Positions 1 through 5,568 of a stretch of DNA of 8,063 bases are shown here, piece after piece (the first letter of the stretch is position 1; every line of letters begins with the position of its first letter). The notes beneath the pieces were generated by a model, which did no database searches, was not told where the DNA came from, and saw only the letters and a list, made by a program, of their open reading frames with translations. The stretch is from assembly GCA_964533055.1 (NCBI GenBank), contig CAZHKZ010000029.1:1-8063 (forward strand), in the 5' to 3' direction. The translations under genes were made by a program, and so were the position numbers. This DNA is from JACROF01 sp964533055 (GTDB taxonomy: Bacteria > Patescibacteriota > Microgenomatia > Levybacterales > UBA12049).

Positions 1-2
1 TC

Positions 3-101
3 ACCCCTCTTAAGGGTGCGACTGAAGTTCCATCACATAGACCATTTTTCCCACAAATTTTCTCCCTCTCTATGGTAAGAAACCGCAATACCAGTAAATA
101 A
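3..101 (+). CDS. Possible 3' end of an upstream gene (partial, unrecognised)
   Basis: A frame open from the window edge runs 32 codons to a TAA at 99-101. The peptide is mixed-composition and ends in a basic stretch (MVRNRNTSK). It is too short to assign to a family. A second + frame is also open from the edge, to a TAA at 76-78, so chance openness cannot be excluded. If real, this gene ends just before the promoter of the CDP-alcohol phosphotransferase. Confidence 0.22.
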   Translation, partial: TPLKGATEVPSHRPFFPQIFSLSMVRNRNTSK

Positions 102-103
102 GC

Positions 104-109
104 TATATT
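104..109 (+). promoter_or_regulatory. Putative -10 box of the CDP-alcohol phosphotransferase gene
   Basis: TATATT lies 9 nt before the ATG at 119. No good -35 box is visible about 17 nt upstream and there is no Shine-Dalgarno sequence in front of the ATG. A start of transcription about 7 nt downstream would leave a leader of 0-3 nt. This is the weakest member of the leaderless promoter set in this window. Confidence 0.35.
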
Positions 110-118
110 TTATTAGCT

Positions 119-916
119 ATGAAAAACCCAATGCAACAAACAAATATCGTAGAACCTTCCTTCTTTAGTAACTGGGCTGATCTTTTTATGCCGCCTCTTG
201 CCAATAAGCTTTTCTTACCACTAGCGCTTAAAATTAGCTGGCTAACACCAAATATTGTCACAGTTTCCTCATTTTTTCTTTATGTATTAGGATGTCTCTT
301 TTTGTTCATGATCTTCCCCTACCATCTATTTCTAGCTGCACTTCTTATTCCAATCGCGTACCTTCTAGACTGCCTTGACGGGCAACTGGCGAGAACAAAA
401 AAGCAGTTCTCAACTGTTGGCGACTATCTCGACAAGACATTGGATGTGCTTAAGATCTACATCGTCACACTCTCTCTTGCGTTTGCGCTTTACCAAGCAA
501 CGCAAAATGCTATTTGGTTCGTTGTTGGGATGACAGCATGCTTTTTCTTCAATTATCGCTACTACCTTAAGCTTGAAACTGTCCTCACTGCAACAGGGCG
601 AGACGCGACCTATCTTGAAAAATGCTCTGTATACAGGAAAGAACAGTATGTAATACTTCGTCAAAAATATGCAGAGATGAAAAAGACTCCAGTCGGCTTT
701 ATCAAAAACCTTTGGATGCGTAATAGAATCATATTCTTTGTCGATGAGGCAGAATTTGTGCTCATTACAAGTGTTGGAGCACTTTTCAATAGGCTTGATA
801 TAGCGCTTATAGTTCTAGCCGTAAGTCAGCTATGGATCGCTATATTCCGCCTCTTTGAGCGTGGATATCAAATTAAAACAAATAGTCCTTCTCTCATCAA
901 GCCAATGAGAAAGTAA
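119..916 (+). CDS. CDP-alcohol phosphatidyltransferase family membrane enzyme
   Basis: An integral membrane enzyme that would move a phospho-headgroup between a CDP-alcohol and an acceptor alcohol, releasing CMP. The family signature D-x2-D-G-x2-A-R-x8-G-x3-D-x3-D is complete: D84, D87, G88, A91, R92, G101, D105, D109, so both metal-binding Asp pairs and the catalytic base are present. Hydrophobic segments lie at about 43-66, 68-83, 110-126, 130-147 and 212-244. A charged stretch at about 150-208 is probably cytoplasmic. At 265 aa it is somewhat longer than phosphatidylglycerophosphate synthases (about 180-200 aa) and the N-terminus before the motif is long, as in inositol- or ethanolamine-type members. 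The ATG at 119 is the first start after an in-frame TAA at 95-97. The next gene, 29 nt downstream on the same strand, encodes a cytidylyltransferase that could supply the CDP-alcohol. The substrate cannot be read from the sequence. Confidence 0.88.
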   Translation: MKNPMQQTNIVEPSFFSNWADLFMPPLANKLFLPLALKISWLTPNIVTVSSFFLYVLGCLFLFMIFPYHLFLAALLIPIAYLLDCLDGQLARTKKQFSTVGDYLDKTLDVLKIYIVTLSLAFALYQATQNAIWFVVGMTACFFFNYRYYLKLETVLTATGRDATYLEKCSVYRKEQYVILRQKYAEMKKTPVGFIKNLWMRNRIIFFVDEAEFVLITSVGALFNRLDIALIVLAVSQLWIAIFRLFERGYQIKTNSPSLIKPMRK

Positions 917-930
917 TTCCATGAAAATCG

Positions 931-939
931 TGCTAAACT
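931..939 (+). promoter_or_regulatory. Extended -10 promoter of the cytidylyltransferase gene
   Basis: TGCTAAACT combines an extended -10 TGn (931-933) with the hexamer TAAACT (934-939). The hexamer ends 6 nt before the ATG at 946, so transcription would start at or next to the A of the ATG. No Shine-Dalgarno sequence is present. The gene may therefore have its own leaderless transcript, although it lies only 29 nt after the preceding gene and could also be read from it. Confidence 0.45.
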
Positions 940-945
940 AATTAT

Positions 946-1671
946 ATGAAAGCAATTATATTAACAGCAGGAATCGGATCACGCATCCGCCCACTCACAG
1001 ACAATAAACCAAAGTCACTTCTTGAAGTAAATGGTAAACCCATCTTGCAAAATATGCTCGAGAATATCGTAGCAGTTGGGATCACTGAGGTCATCGTTAT
1101 CACAGGCTATCTTGAAGAGATGATCAAGGACTATATTCGCACCAATTTCCCTGACCTCAATGTAACCTACATTAGAAATAAAAAGTACCTAGATACCAAC
1201 ACTGGCTACTCCCTGAATATGACTAAGGATGCTGTAAATGGCGATTCCTTTATCAAATTTGATGCAGATGTAATCTTTGAAAAAGCAATCCTTGAAAATC
1301 TCGTCAATGACGAGCACGAGACGGCTCTTTGTATTGACCGTAATATCAACCTAGAAGCAGAGGAAGTAAAAGCTATCACAACACCAGATGGTAAAGTCTT
1401 AGAAGTTGGCAAGAAGTTAGATCCACATAGAGCTACAGGTGAGTCCATCGGTATCGAGAAAATTGGCAGTGAGGCTGGTAAAGTTCTTTTTGAGGAACTC
1501 ACAAGACTCATGCAGGATGAGGCTAATTATAAAGAATACTATGATGACAGCTATACAACACTGGTAAATAAAGGCGTACCATTCTATGCAGTAGATATTA
1601 CTGGACTAAAGTGGGTCGAGATCGACACTCATGCAGACTACGCCCTCGCTGAAGAGGTCTTCTCAAAATAA
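946..1671 (+). CDS. Nucleotidyltransferase, choline-phosphate cytidylyltransferase-like (LicC/PntC/inositol-P type)
   Basis: A 241-aa single-domain NTP transferase of the GT-A fold, predicted to be cytoplasmic. The nucleotide-binding signature is intact at residues 7-26 (TAGIGSRIRPLT, then KPK with Lys23). FDADV at 105-109 supplies the metal-binding Asp pair D106/D108, and WVEID at 223-227 the second acidic site. The segment YLDTNTGYSL (81-90) and GESIGIEK (165-172) resemble the phosphocholine cytidylyltransferase subgroup more than glucose-1-phosphate thymidylyl- or uridylyltransferases. The length is normal for that subgroup. Known relatives activate phosphocholine, 2-aminoethylphosphonate or inositol-1-phosphate with CTP. 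The gene follows a CDP-alcohol phosphotransferase, which fits a two-step route: form CDP-alcohol, then transfer the phospho-alcohol. The substrate is inferred only as a class. Its stop lies 2 nt from the stop of the convergent MFS-like gene. Confidence 0.85.
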   Translation: MKAIILTAGIGSRIRPLTDNKPKSLLEVNGKPILQNMLENIVAVGITEVIVITGYLEEMIKDYIRTNFPDLNVTYIRNKKYLDTNTGYSLNMTKDAVNGDSFIKFDADVIFEKAILENLVNDEHETALCIDRNINLEAEEVKAITTPDGKVLEVGKKLDPHRATGESIGIEKIGSEAGKVLFEELTRLMQDEANYKEYYDDSYTTLVNKGVPFYAVDITGLKWVEIDTHADYALAEEVFSK

Positions 1672-1673
1672 TC

Positions 1674-2309
1674 CTATCTTTCAGCTGAAGAACCGAAAAG
1701 ATTTATTCGTCTTGAGCTTGGTATAAATCTAAGATAAGGAATGACCCCCGCCAAATTGAACGCAGCTGCTATCAGGAAAAGTGCTGTGAATCCCCACTGA
1801 GTTGAGATAACTCCACCAAGAATCGTTGTTCCAGCCATCGCTACATATGCAACAGCATCAGTTACGCCACACTCAGTCGCTTCTTTTTTATGATCTAAGT
1901 GGGTAGCAAAAAGCGAACTCTTTGCGGGAGTTGCAAAGCCAATGCCCCCACCCAACACAAAGTAAAAAAAGAAGACTGAAAATACTGAGGGTGAATATGC
2001 AAATCCAATGTACGCAATGGTAATTGATACCATTCCTACAACGGTCACAATGAATTTAGTTGTGTCACTTTTCCCCATAAGAAATTTTGCACTTAAAAGT
2101 TCAAAAATAACTCTACCAATCAAGTAGATACTGTACCCCGTTGCAGCTGCCTCGACTGTCCCTCCCTTAATTTGAGTCAGCATAAATACAGCAAATATTG
2201 GGCCGGTCAAATTCCAAGCGGACCAGAGGATTGTATCTGCAAGCATAATTGCAATTACAACTGGATTTACTTTGAGATGGCGAAGTCGTCTGACTAGTAG
2301 ATCGTGCAT
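1674..2309 (-). CDS. Half-size MFS-like membrane protein (about six helices)
   Basis: A 211-aa protein with hydrophobic segments at about 15-45, 55-75, 85-105, 108-127, 148-168 and 172-194, which matches one six-helix half of a major facilitator superfamily transporter. The stretch GGGIGFATPAKSSLF (120-134) followed by the charged HLDHKKEATE loop and the Gly-rich segment at 159-167 resembles the helix 4-loop-helix 5 region of the N-terminal MFS half. The usual motif A in the helix 2-3 loop is degenerate (SAKFLMGKSDTTK). Canonical MFS proteins have about 400 aa and 12 helices. No second half lies on either side: the 5' neighbour is the unrelated gene at 2361-3107 and the 3' neighbour is convergent. 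The start at 2309 is supported by a -10 box 6 nt upstream. The substrate is unknown; it may act as a homodimer or be a remnant. Confidence 0.65.
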   Translation of the reverse strand: MHDLLVRRLRHLKVNPVVIAIMLADTILWSAWNLTGPIFAVFMLTQIKGGTVEAAATGYSIYLIGRVIFELLSAKFLMGKSDTTKFIVTVVGMVSITIAYIGFAYSPSVFSVFFFYFVLGGGIGFATPAKSSLFATHLDHKKEATECGVTDAVAYVAMAGTTILGGVISTQWGFTALFLIAAAFNLAGVIPYLRFIPSSRRINLFGSSAER

Positions 2310-2315
2310 AGAATA

Positions 2316-2321
2316 ATCATA
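2316..2321 (-). promoter_or_regulatory. -10 box of the MFS-like gene, leaderless geometry
   Basis: On the minus strand TATGAT (5 of 6 consensus bases) is followed by TATTCT and then the ATG at 2309. The 6-nt spacing puts the transcription start at the ATG. The -35 region at 2339-2344 (TAGTAA) is poor. No Shine-Dalgarno sequence is present. Confidence 0.45.
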
Positions 2322-2360
2322 GTAAAGATATTTTTATTTTACTAGAGCAACTCCCATCAT

Positions 2361-3107
2361 CTAATCAACTTTGCGAGATAGGAGCTCATCATTGAACTTC
2401 TTCGTTAAAGAAAGATAAATTACTGCTTCATTTCGACCCAACATAAGTTTTTCAAAAAGTGGGTATTCTGGCTCCCCTTTTGCATACGGAGAAACACTTT
2501 GTCTTACTAAGGTTTGTGGATTTACAGAACCCCATGTATCTGCTCCATTCACATCAGCATATATCTCCCTCCCTAATTCTCCTATTGCGTCAGGCACCCG
2601 CACATCTAGCGGATACATTACTCGACCAGTCTCATCACTAAGTCGATGCATCCCAAGGTGTACTGCTCCGACTGAACTACAACCTGCCAAAATAGCTAAA
2701 TCAACTATAACGATATCGGCACTACGAGACTTTTCCATCAGGCCAATTCTTCTATAGTCTGGATCGATTGCAGTATAGTTGGTATACATGAATTGATCAC
2801 CTCGAATATCTCCAAGGGTATAAAAGTTAAATCCCACGTGCTTTTGGTCAGCATCACTTATAATACTAAACGCCTTAGTAGTTAGAAGTGTCTCATTTGC
2901 AAAATCTAGGTACTCTTTCTCAGACCAATGAGGAAAAGATCTACTCGCCAGAGCTAAGATGCTTGATAATAATGAAGCTAGGTAATTGGATTTTGGCAAC
3001 TTCCCAAAAGGGTTCTTCAATAGATAGAGGGTTGAAACAAACTCTTCTCCATTCTTCGCCTGGATATAATGTGGATGCTCTTCGTAGAACTGAGATTTAT
3101 TAATCAT
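2361..3107 (-). CDS. Uncharacterised protein with possible GNAT acetyltransferase fold
   Basis: A soluble 248-aa protein with no signal peptide or membrane segment. I do not recognise the family with certainty. Residues 78-142 resemble the core of a GNAT N-acetyltransferase: beta-strand-like stretches (AFSIISDADQKHVGF; FMYTNYTAI), then DPDYRRIGLMEKS (115-127), in which R119-R120-I-G122-L-M sits where GNAT proteins carry the acetyl-CoA pyrophosphate loop (R/Q-x-x-G-x-G/A), followed by a helix rich in Ala/Ile/Val. The N-terminal 75 residues and the C-terminal 90 residues have no visible match. The start at 3107 is supported by a Shine-Dalgarno-like GGAAGG 6 nt upstream, unlike its neighbours. 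It ends 51 nt before the MFS-like gene, which has its own putative promoter. Confidence 0.45.
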   Translation of the reverse strand: MINKSQFYEEHPHYIQAKNGEEFVSTLYLLKNPFGKLPKSNYLASLLSSILALASRSFPHWSEKEYLDFANETLLTTKAFSIISDADQKHVGFNFYTLGDIRGDQFMYTNYTAIDPDYRRIGLMEKSRSADIVIVDLAILAGCSSVGAVHLGMHRLSDETGRVMYPLDVRVPDAIGELGREIYADVNGADTWGSVNPQTLVRQSVSPYAKGEPEYPLFEKLMLGRNEAVIYLSLTKKFNDELLSRKVD

Positions 3108-3113
3108 TGTTAA

Positions 3114-3119
3114 CCTTCC
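3114..3119 (-). promoter_or_regulatory. Shine-Dalgarno-like site of the GNAT-like gene
   Basis: Minus-strand GGAAGG followed by TTAACA and the ATG at 3107. It is the only clear ribosome binding site in front of a start codon in this window, and it decides the start of this gene. Confidence 0.55.
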
Positions 3120-3127
3120 ACTATTCC

Positions 3128-3133
3128 ATTATC
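3128..3133 (-). promoter_or_regulatory. Putative -10 box of the GNAT-like gene
   Basis: GATAAT on the minus strand would start transcription near 3121 and give a leader of about 14 nt that carries the GGAAGG site. The -35 region is weak (TCTATC at 17 nt). It lies in the 83-nt gap after the uracil-DNA glycosylase stop, so the gene could be read from this promoter, from the upstream operon, or from both. Confidence 0.33.
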
Positions 3134-3190
3134 AAACGCATAAGAGAGCAGATAGATATTTTCTTACTATTAATGATGACAAAACGGGGG

Positions 3191-3745
3191 CTAAACCACA
3201 AGCTGGGGGATGCTCTTAAAGTCCTCTACCATGAGATCTTTAAACTTCCAAGGAAAACGAAGCACAGCTGCTGGATGATATGTGAGGAAATACTTAATAC
3301 CTTCTCTCTCCTCAATAACTTGTCCATGCTCTTTCACTACAGCCACCTTTTTCTGGAGAACACCTTCGGCTGCTACTCTTCCCATGAGAACTACGACTTT
3401 GGGCTTGATGATCTCAAACTGTTCCATAAGGTGCAGGCGACCGTGGGCAATTTCTTGTGAAGTTGGAGTACCACGACTTGGGAGATACTTTACAGGACTT
3501 GTGATATAGACTTCCTCCTCTTTCAATCCGATATCACGAATAAGTCCTCGCAAGAGCTGCCCTGATCTACCGATAAATGGCCTCCCCTCCACAGCCTCTA
3601 ATTTCCCAGGAGCTTCGCCAATGAAGACAATATCTGCATCTGGATCACCTTCACCAGGAACTGACACTCCAATCTTATCTATCTTACAGATAGCGCATCT
3701 TTCGATCTTCACTGCTATTTGTTGTAATTCTTCTCTTTTACTCAT
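3191..3745 (-). CDS. Family-4-like uracil-DNA glycosylase, Fe-S cysteines incomplete
   Basis: A 184-aa protein of the family-4 uracil-DNA glycosylase type, which removes uracil from DNA at the start of base excision repair. GEAPG (44-48) and EGRPFIGRSGQLL (53-65) form the first catalytic/uracil-pocket region, and TYHPAAVLR (155-163) is motif 2 with catalytic-site His157. Family-4 enzymes normally bind a 4Fe-4S cluster through four Cys. Here only C17 and C20 exist in the whole protein; the third and fourth positions are Y87 (in VKYLP, for the usual VKCRP) and G102 (in EIAHGR, for EIAAC-R). The usual uracil-contacting Asn before VVKC is Ser83. The start at 3745 (MSKREEL) is chosen because family-4 proteins begin about this far before the first Cys; the ORF extends 31 codons further upstream but through the preceding gene. 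It overlaps the NlpC/P60-like gene by 8 nt, which suggests coupled translation. Confidence 0.82.
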   Translation of the reverse strand: MSKREELQQIAVKIERCAICKIDKIGVSVPGEGDPDADIVFIGEAPGKLEAVEGRPFIGRSGQLLRGLIRDIGLKEEEVYITSPVKYLPSRGTPTSQEIAHGRLHLMEQFEIIKPKVVVLMGRVAAEGVLQKKVAVVKEHGQVIEEREGIKYFLTYHPAAVLRFPWKFKDLMVEDFKSIPQLVV

Positions 3746-4235
3746 TGAGATATGGCCTAATTTGAATAGCATGTAAGTCATCCACCATTCTACGAATCCC
3801 ACGAACAACTGGATACTCTGAGTGCTCGCGAATTTCATCTAGTGTCCAATCGCTCACTACTCCATCTCTCTTGTTCGCATGGCGAATAATACTAGCACCT
3901 TGCCAACCCTGGTCCACCCTATGCACTACAGCGACATGAAGATTTTTTGGAATGGTCTTCCCTTTTCCAACTAAAAGGATATCGCCGCGCAACATTTCCT
4001 CATCATTATCAACTGGACGAAAAATAAGACCATCATCTTCATAAAATTCTTTTGACCACATACCAACTGGAAGAGACACACCAAATTCATCTTTATAGTA
4101 AAGGTGTGCAAAAGTCTGACAATTTATACCACTTTCAACATGATTACGATCCCGATCCAAAAGCACCCAAGGAGAATTATCTCGTACATATGGCGCTCCA
4201 AGATACTTCTCACTTCTTCTCCTCTCAGTCGTCAT
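3738..4235 (-). CDS. NlpC/P60-like papain-fold protein, no signal peptide
   Basis: A 165-aa protein that fits the NlpC/P60 cysteine peptidase/amidase fold. C39 in GINCQTFAHLYY (36-47) stands at the start of a helix like the family's D-C-S-x-hydrophobic motif, followed by FGVSLP (51-56). RGDILLV (83-89) matches the usual pGDlvff strand. H100 in NLHVAVVHR (98-106) matches the HVGIYLG histidine, and H119 in IIRHANKR (116-123) can be the third polar residue. Classical members cut peptidoglycan stem peptides outside the membrane, but this protein has no signal peptide or anchor, so a cytoplasmic substrate or another use of the fold must be considered. Its start overlaps the stop of the TrmH-like gene as ATGA, and its end overlaps the uracil-DNA glycosylase start by 8 nt. 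The true substrate is not known. Confidence 0.65.
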   Translation of the reverse strand: MTTERRRSEKYLGAPYVRDNSPWVLLDRDRNHVESGINCQTFAHLYYKDEFGVSLPVGMWSKEFYEDDGLIFRPVDNDEEMLRGDILLVGKGKTIPKNLHVAVVHRVDQGWQGASIIRHANKRDGVVSDWTLDEIREHSEYPVVRGIRRMVDDLHAIQIRPYLNE

Positions 4236-4639
4236 ATATTCCTTACTCCTTTCATAACTTCAAAAAGGACTATGCCAAGGCTCATCACAACATTCATAGA
4301 TTTATTTACTCCCCACATTGGGATCTCAGCTGTGACATCACATTCTTGCATAGTCGCCTGAGATACACCATGCGTCTCATGACCTACAACTAACGCAATT
4401 GGAAATGAATACTCAATCTGATCATATGGCTTACTTTTTTCGTCGATCTCTACCGCAACGACTTGTATGTTTTTGACCTCTGATCTCAACTTCCTAATCG
4501 CTTCAATCGCAGTTGGAAAATANNNNNNNNNNNNNNNNNNNNNNNNNNNNNNNNNNNNNNNNNNNNNNNNNNNNNNNNNNNNNNNNNNNNNNNNNNNNNN
4601 NNNNNNNNNNNNNNNNNNNNNNTTATCATCTGTATTCAT
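4232..4639 (-). CDS. SpoU/TrmH-family RNA 2'-O-methyltransferase, interrupted by assembly gap
   Basis: Transfers a methyl group from S-adenosylmethionine to a ribose 2'-OH in tRNA or rRNA. The C-terminal SPOUT knot region is clear: ALVVGHETHGVS (motif 2, with His where many members have Asn) and IPMWGVNKSMNVVMSLGI followed by VLFE (motif 3). The first residues MNTDD and the last 96 residues are sequenced; the part between is the 100-N gap, so the reading frame across it is formal only. TrmH-type proteins usually carry an N-terminal part with an N-x-G-x2-R-T/S-A motif and a LGAE-type segment just before the residues seen after the gap (YFPTAIEAI). That would need about 60-70 residues, more than the 34 codons the gap allows. 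The gene ends in TGA, overlapping the next start as ATGA. Whether it modifies tRNA or rRNA cannot be decided. Confidence 0.85.
   Translation of the reverse strand: MNTDDXXXXXXXXXXXXXXXXXXXXXXXXXXXXXXXXXXYFPTAIEAIRKLRSEVKNIQVVAVEIDEKSKPYDQIEYSFPIALVVGHETHGVSQATMQECDVTAEIPMWGVNKSMNVVMSLGIVLFEVMKGVRNI
4523..4622. other. Assembly gap of exactly 100 N
   Basis: A run of exactly 100 N, the conventional placeholder for a scaffold gap of unknown size. It removes the N-terminal half of the TrmH-like gene. The missing protein suggests that the real distance is nearer 180-210 nt, but that is inferred from usual family length. Confidence 0.98.
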
Positions 4640-4646
4640 GGGAGAA

Positions 4647-4652
4647 ATTATA
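4647..4652 (-). promoter_or_regulatory. Consensus -10 box of the TrmH operon
   Basis: A perfect minus-strand TATAAT ends 7 nt before the ATG at 4639, immediately after the stop codon of the DUF5667 gene (4655-4657). No good -35 box is visible at 16-18 nt, where the sequence is coding for the DUF5667 C-terminus. The spacing again gives a leader of about zero. It supports MNTDD as the true N-terminus despite the gap and makes TrmH-NlpC/P60-UDG a separate unit. Confidence 0.55.
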
Positions 4653-4654
4653 CA

Positions 4655-5503
4655 CTATCTGGAGGTCTTTGGAGTTGGAGTAGTCCTAATAGTTCCGGCA
4701 GAAGAGGCAGTCAACTCTTTTAGTTGTGCCTGCAACTCAGCAATCTTCCTCTTTATCTCTGCTATTTTTTGCTCACGCAACTTCATTGCAATTACAGCTG
4801 TACCGCGTGATCTCAACTCTGAAGATTCGCTCGCATACTTTGCATACGCCTTCAATCTGTCATCTGCCCTTTGAACTGAAGTTGCAACACCAAGTACTGC
4901 ATCATTAAGATCGCTGAGAGCTGAAGCCTCTAGCTCATGCTCCTGATCTGCATCTGGTAGAGCACTTTGAGCGACTTCTCTTGCATCTGCAAGCGTATCT
5001 GCTGCTGCCATTAATTGTCCCTGATAGACTGAGTCAGGATATTTTGCAGCAACTGTCAAAAGTGCAACTCTATAATCAGCCAATGCCTGATGGATAGTTC
5101 TTGCGAGTTGAACAACATCTTTTCCTTGTGACGAGGCATCTCTGACGTCTTTAGCAGCCAAAATTGACTCTCGCTGAACTTCGGTGAGGGCTGTCACCAT
5201 TGCTTCTTTATTGTTGCGAGCCTGCATTGCACGAAGCTCCGCCATGCGCTCCCCAGCTATTTGCATATGAGCACTTGCTCTCTGCTCTGGAGAAAAAGCA
5301 ACGGCTAACTTGAACTCTTGATAAAACTTATCGAGAAAGAAGAACTTGCTATCAGGCATGATATTGCCTGGACCTGATGTGATGGTCGGAAAATCATTTA
5401 CAGGAGAAGTCGTATCTGCACCAAGTGCCTTATCGCTATACAGTGCACCAGAAACAAAAATGGTGACTGCAAATACGACACTGAGAACTGAAAATCTTTT
5501 CAT
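4655..5503 (-). CDS. Secreted DUF5667-domain protein
   Basis: A 282-aa protein beginning MKRFSVLSVVFAV, a typical signal peptide (basic n-region, hydrophobic core about 5-21, possible cleavage near ALGA at 26-29), so it is exported. Residues 49-90 match the start of the DUF5667 domain: MPDSKFFFLDK, then a helix with FKLAVAFSPEQRA and GERMAEL. The rest is almost wholly helical and Ala-rich, with a predicted coiled coil at about 238-266 (KIAEIKRKIAELQAQLKEL) and a short Thr/Pro-rich tail. The function of DUF5667 is unknown. The open frame extends 19 codons upstream of this start, but those codons lie over a -35/-10 promoter, so 5503 is chosen. It is transcribed divergently from the small membrane protein gene and ends 15 nt before the TrmH-like gene. 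It has no cysteine. Confidence 0.8.
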   Translation of the reverse strand: MKRFSVLSVVFAVTIFVSGALYSDKALGADTTSPVNDFPTITSGPGNIMPDSKFFFLDKFYQEFKLAVAFSPEQRASAHMQIAGERMAELRAMQARNNKEAMVTALTEVQRESILAAKDVRDASSQGKDVVQLARTIHQALADYRVALLTVAAKYPDSVYQGQLMAAADTLADAREVAQSALPDADQEHELEASALSDLNDAVLGVATSVQRADDRLKAYAKYASESSELRSRGTAVIAMKLREQKIAEIKRKIAELQAQLKELTASSAGTIRTTPTPKTSR

Positions 5504-5509
5504 ATAGTT

Positions 5510-5539
5510 ATTTTGCTCACTTTTCACGGAACTTGTCAA
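5510..5539 (-). promoter_or_regulatory. Promoter of the DUF5667 gene, leaderless geometry
   Basis: On the minus strand a perfect -35 TTGACA (5534-5539), an 18-nt spacer, the -10 CAAAAT (5510-5515, 4 of 6), then 6 nt (AACTAT) to the ATG at 5503. Transcription should start on the ATG. No Shine-Dalgarno sequence. This promoter rules out the longer in-frame start at 5560. Confidence 0.6.
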
Positions 5540-5551
5540 CCCCAAGACTTT

Positions 5552-5568
5552 ATCAGCCAAAGGCTGAT
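5552..5568. repeat. Perfect inverted repeat A (7-bp arms, AAA centre)
   Basis: ATCAGCC-AAA-GGCTGAT is a perfect dyad in the divergent intergenic region, upstream of the -35 box of the small membrane protein gene and of the -35 box of the DUF5667 gene. It touches inverted repeat B (2-nt overlap). It is not followed by a T-run and lies upstream of both transcription starts, so it is not a terminator of either gene. A protein binding site is the likeliest role. Confidence 0.6.

Noticed and set aside
2..18. CACCC...GGGTG hairpin at the window edge as a terminator
   Set aside because: The stem is only 5 bp, with a 7-nt loop, and neither strand has a following T-run.
410..664. Minus-strand 84-codon frame inside the CDP-alcohol phosphotransferase
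   Set aside because: The sense strand carries the full CDP-alcohol transferase signature at the same place.
1206..1511. Minus-strand 101-codon frame inside the cytidylyltransferase
   Set aside because: Ser/Ile-rich shadow of a gene with intact active-site motifs.
3107..3509. Plus-strand open frames of 75-117 codons
   Set aside because: They lie opposite the uracil-DNA glycosylase, whose motifs are unmistakable, and have no promoter or ribosome site.
4232..4234. TGA recoded as Gly, as in Gracilibacteria/SR1
   Set aside because: TGA ends genes at overlaps and at expected protein ends, and no gene here has in-frame TGA at a conserved Gly.
4052..4393. Plus-strand open frames of 85-113 codons
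   Set aside because: Antisense to the NlpC/P60-like and SpoU-like genes; composition is His/Ser/Tyr-rich in the way of a complementary strand.
4467..4874. Plus-strand open frame running across the N gap
   Set aside because: It is antisense to the SpoU-like and DUF5667 coding regions, has no family features and includes the arbitrary gap.
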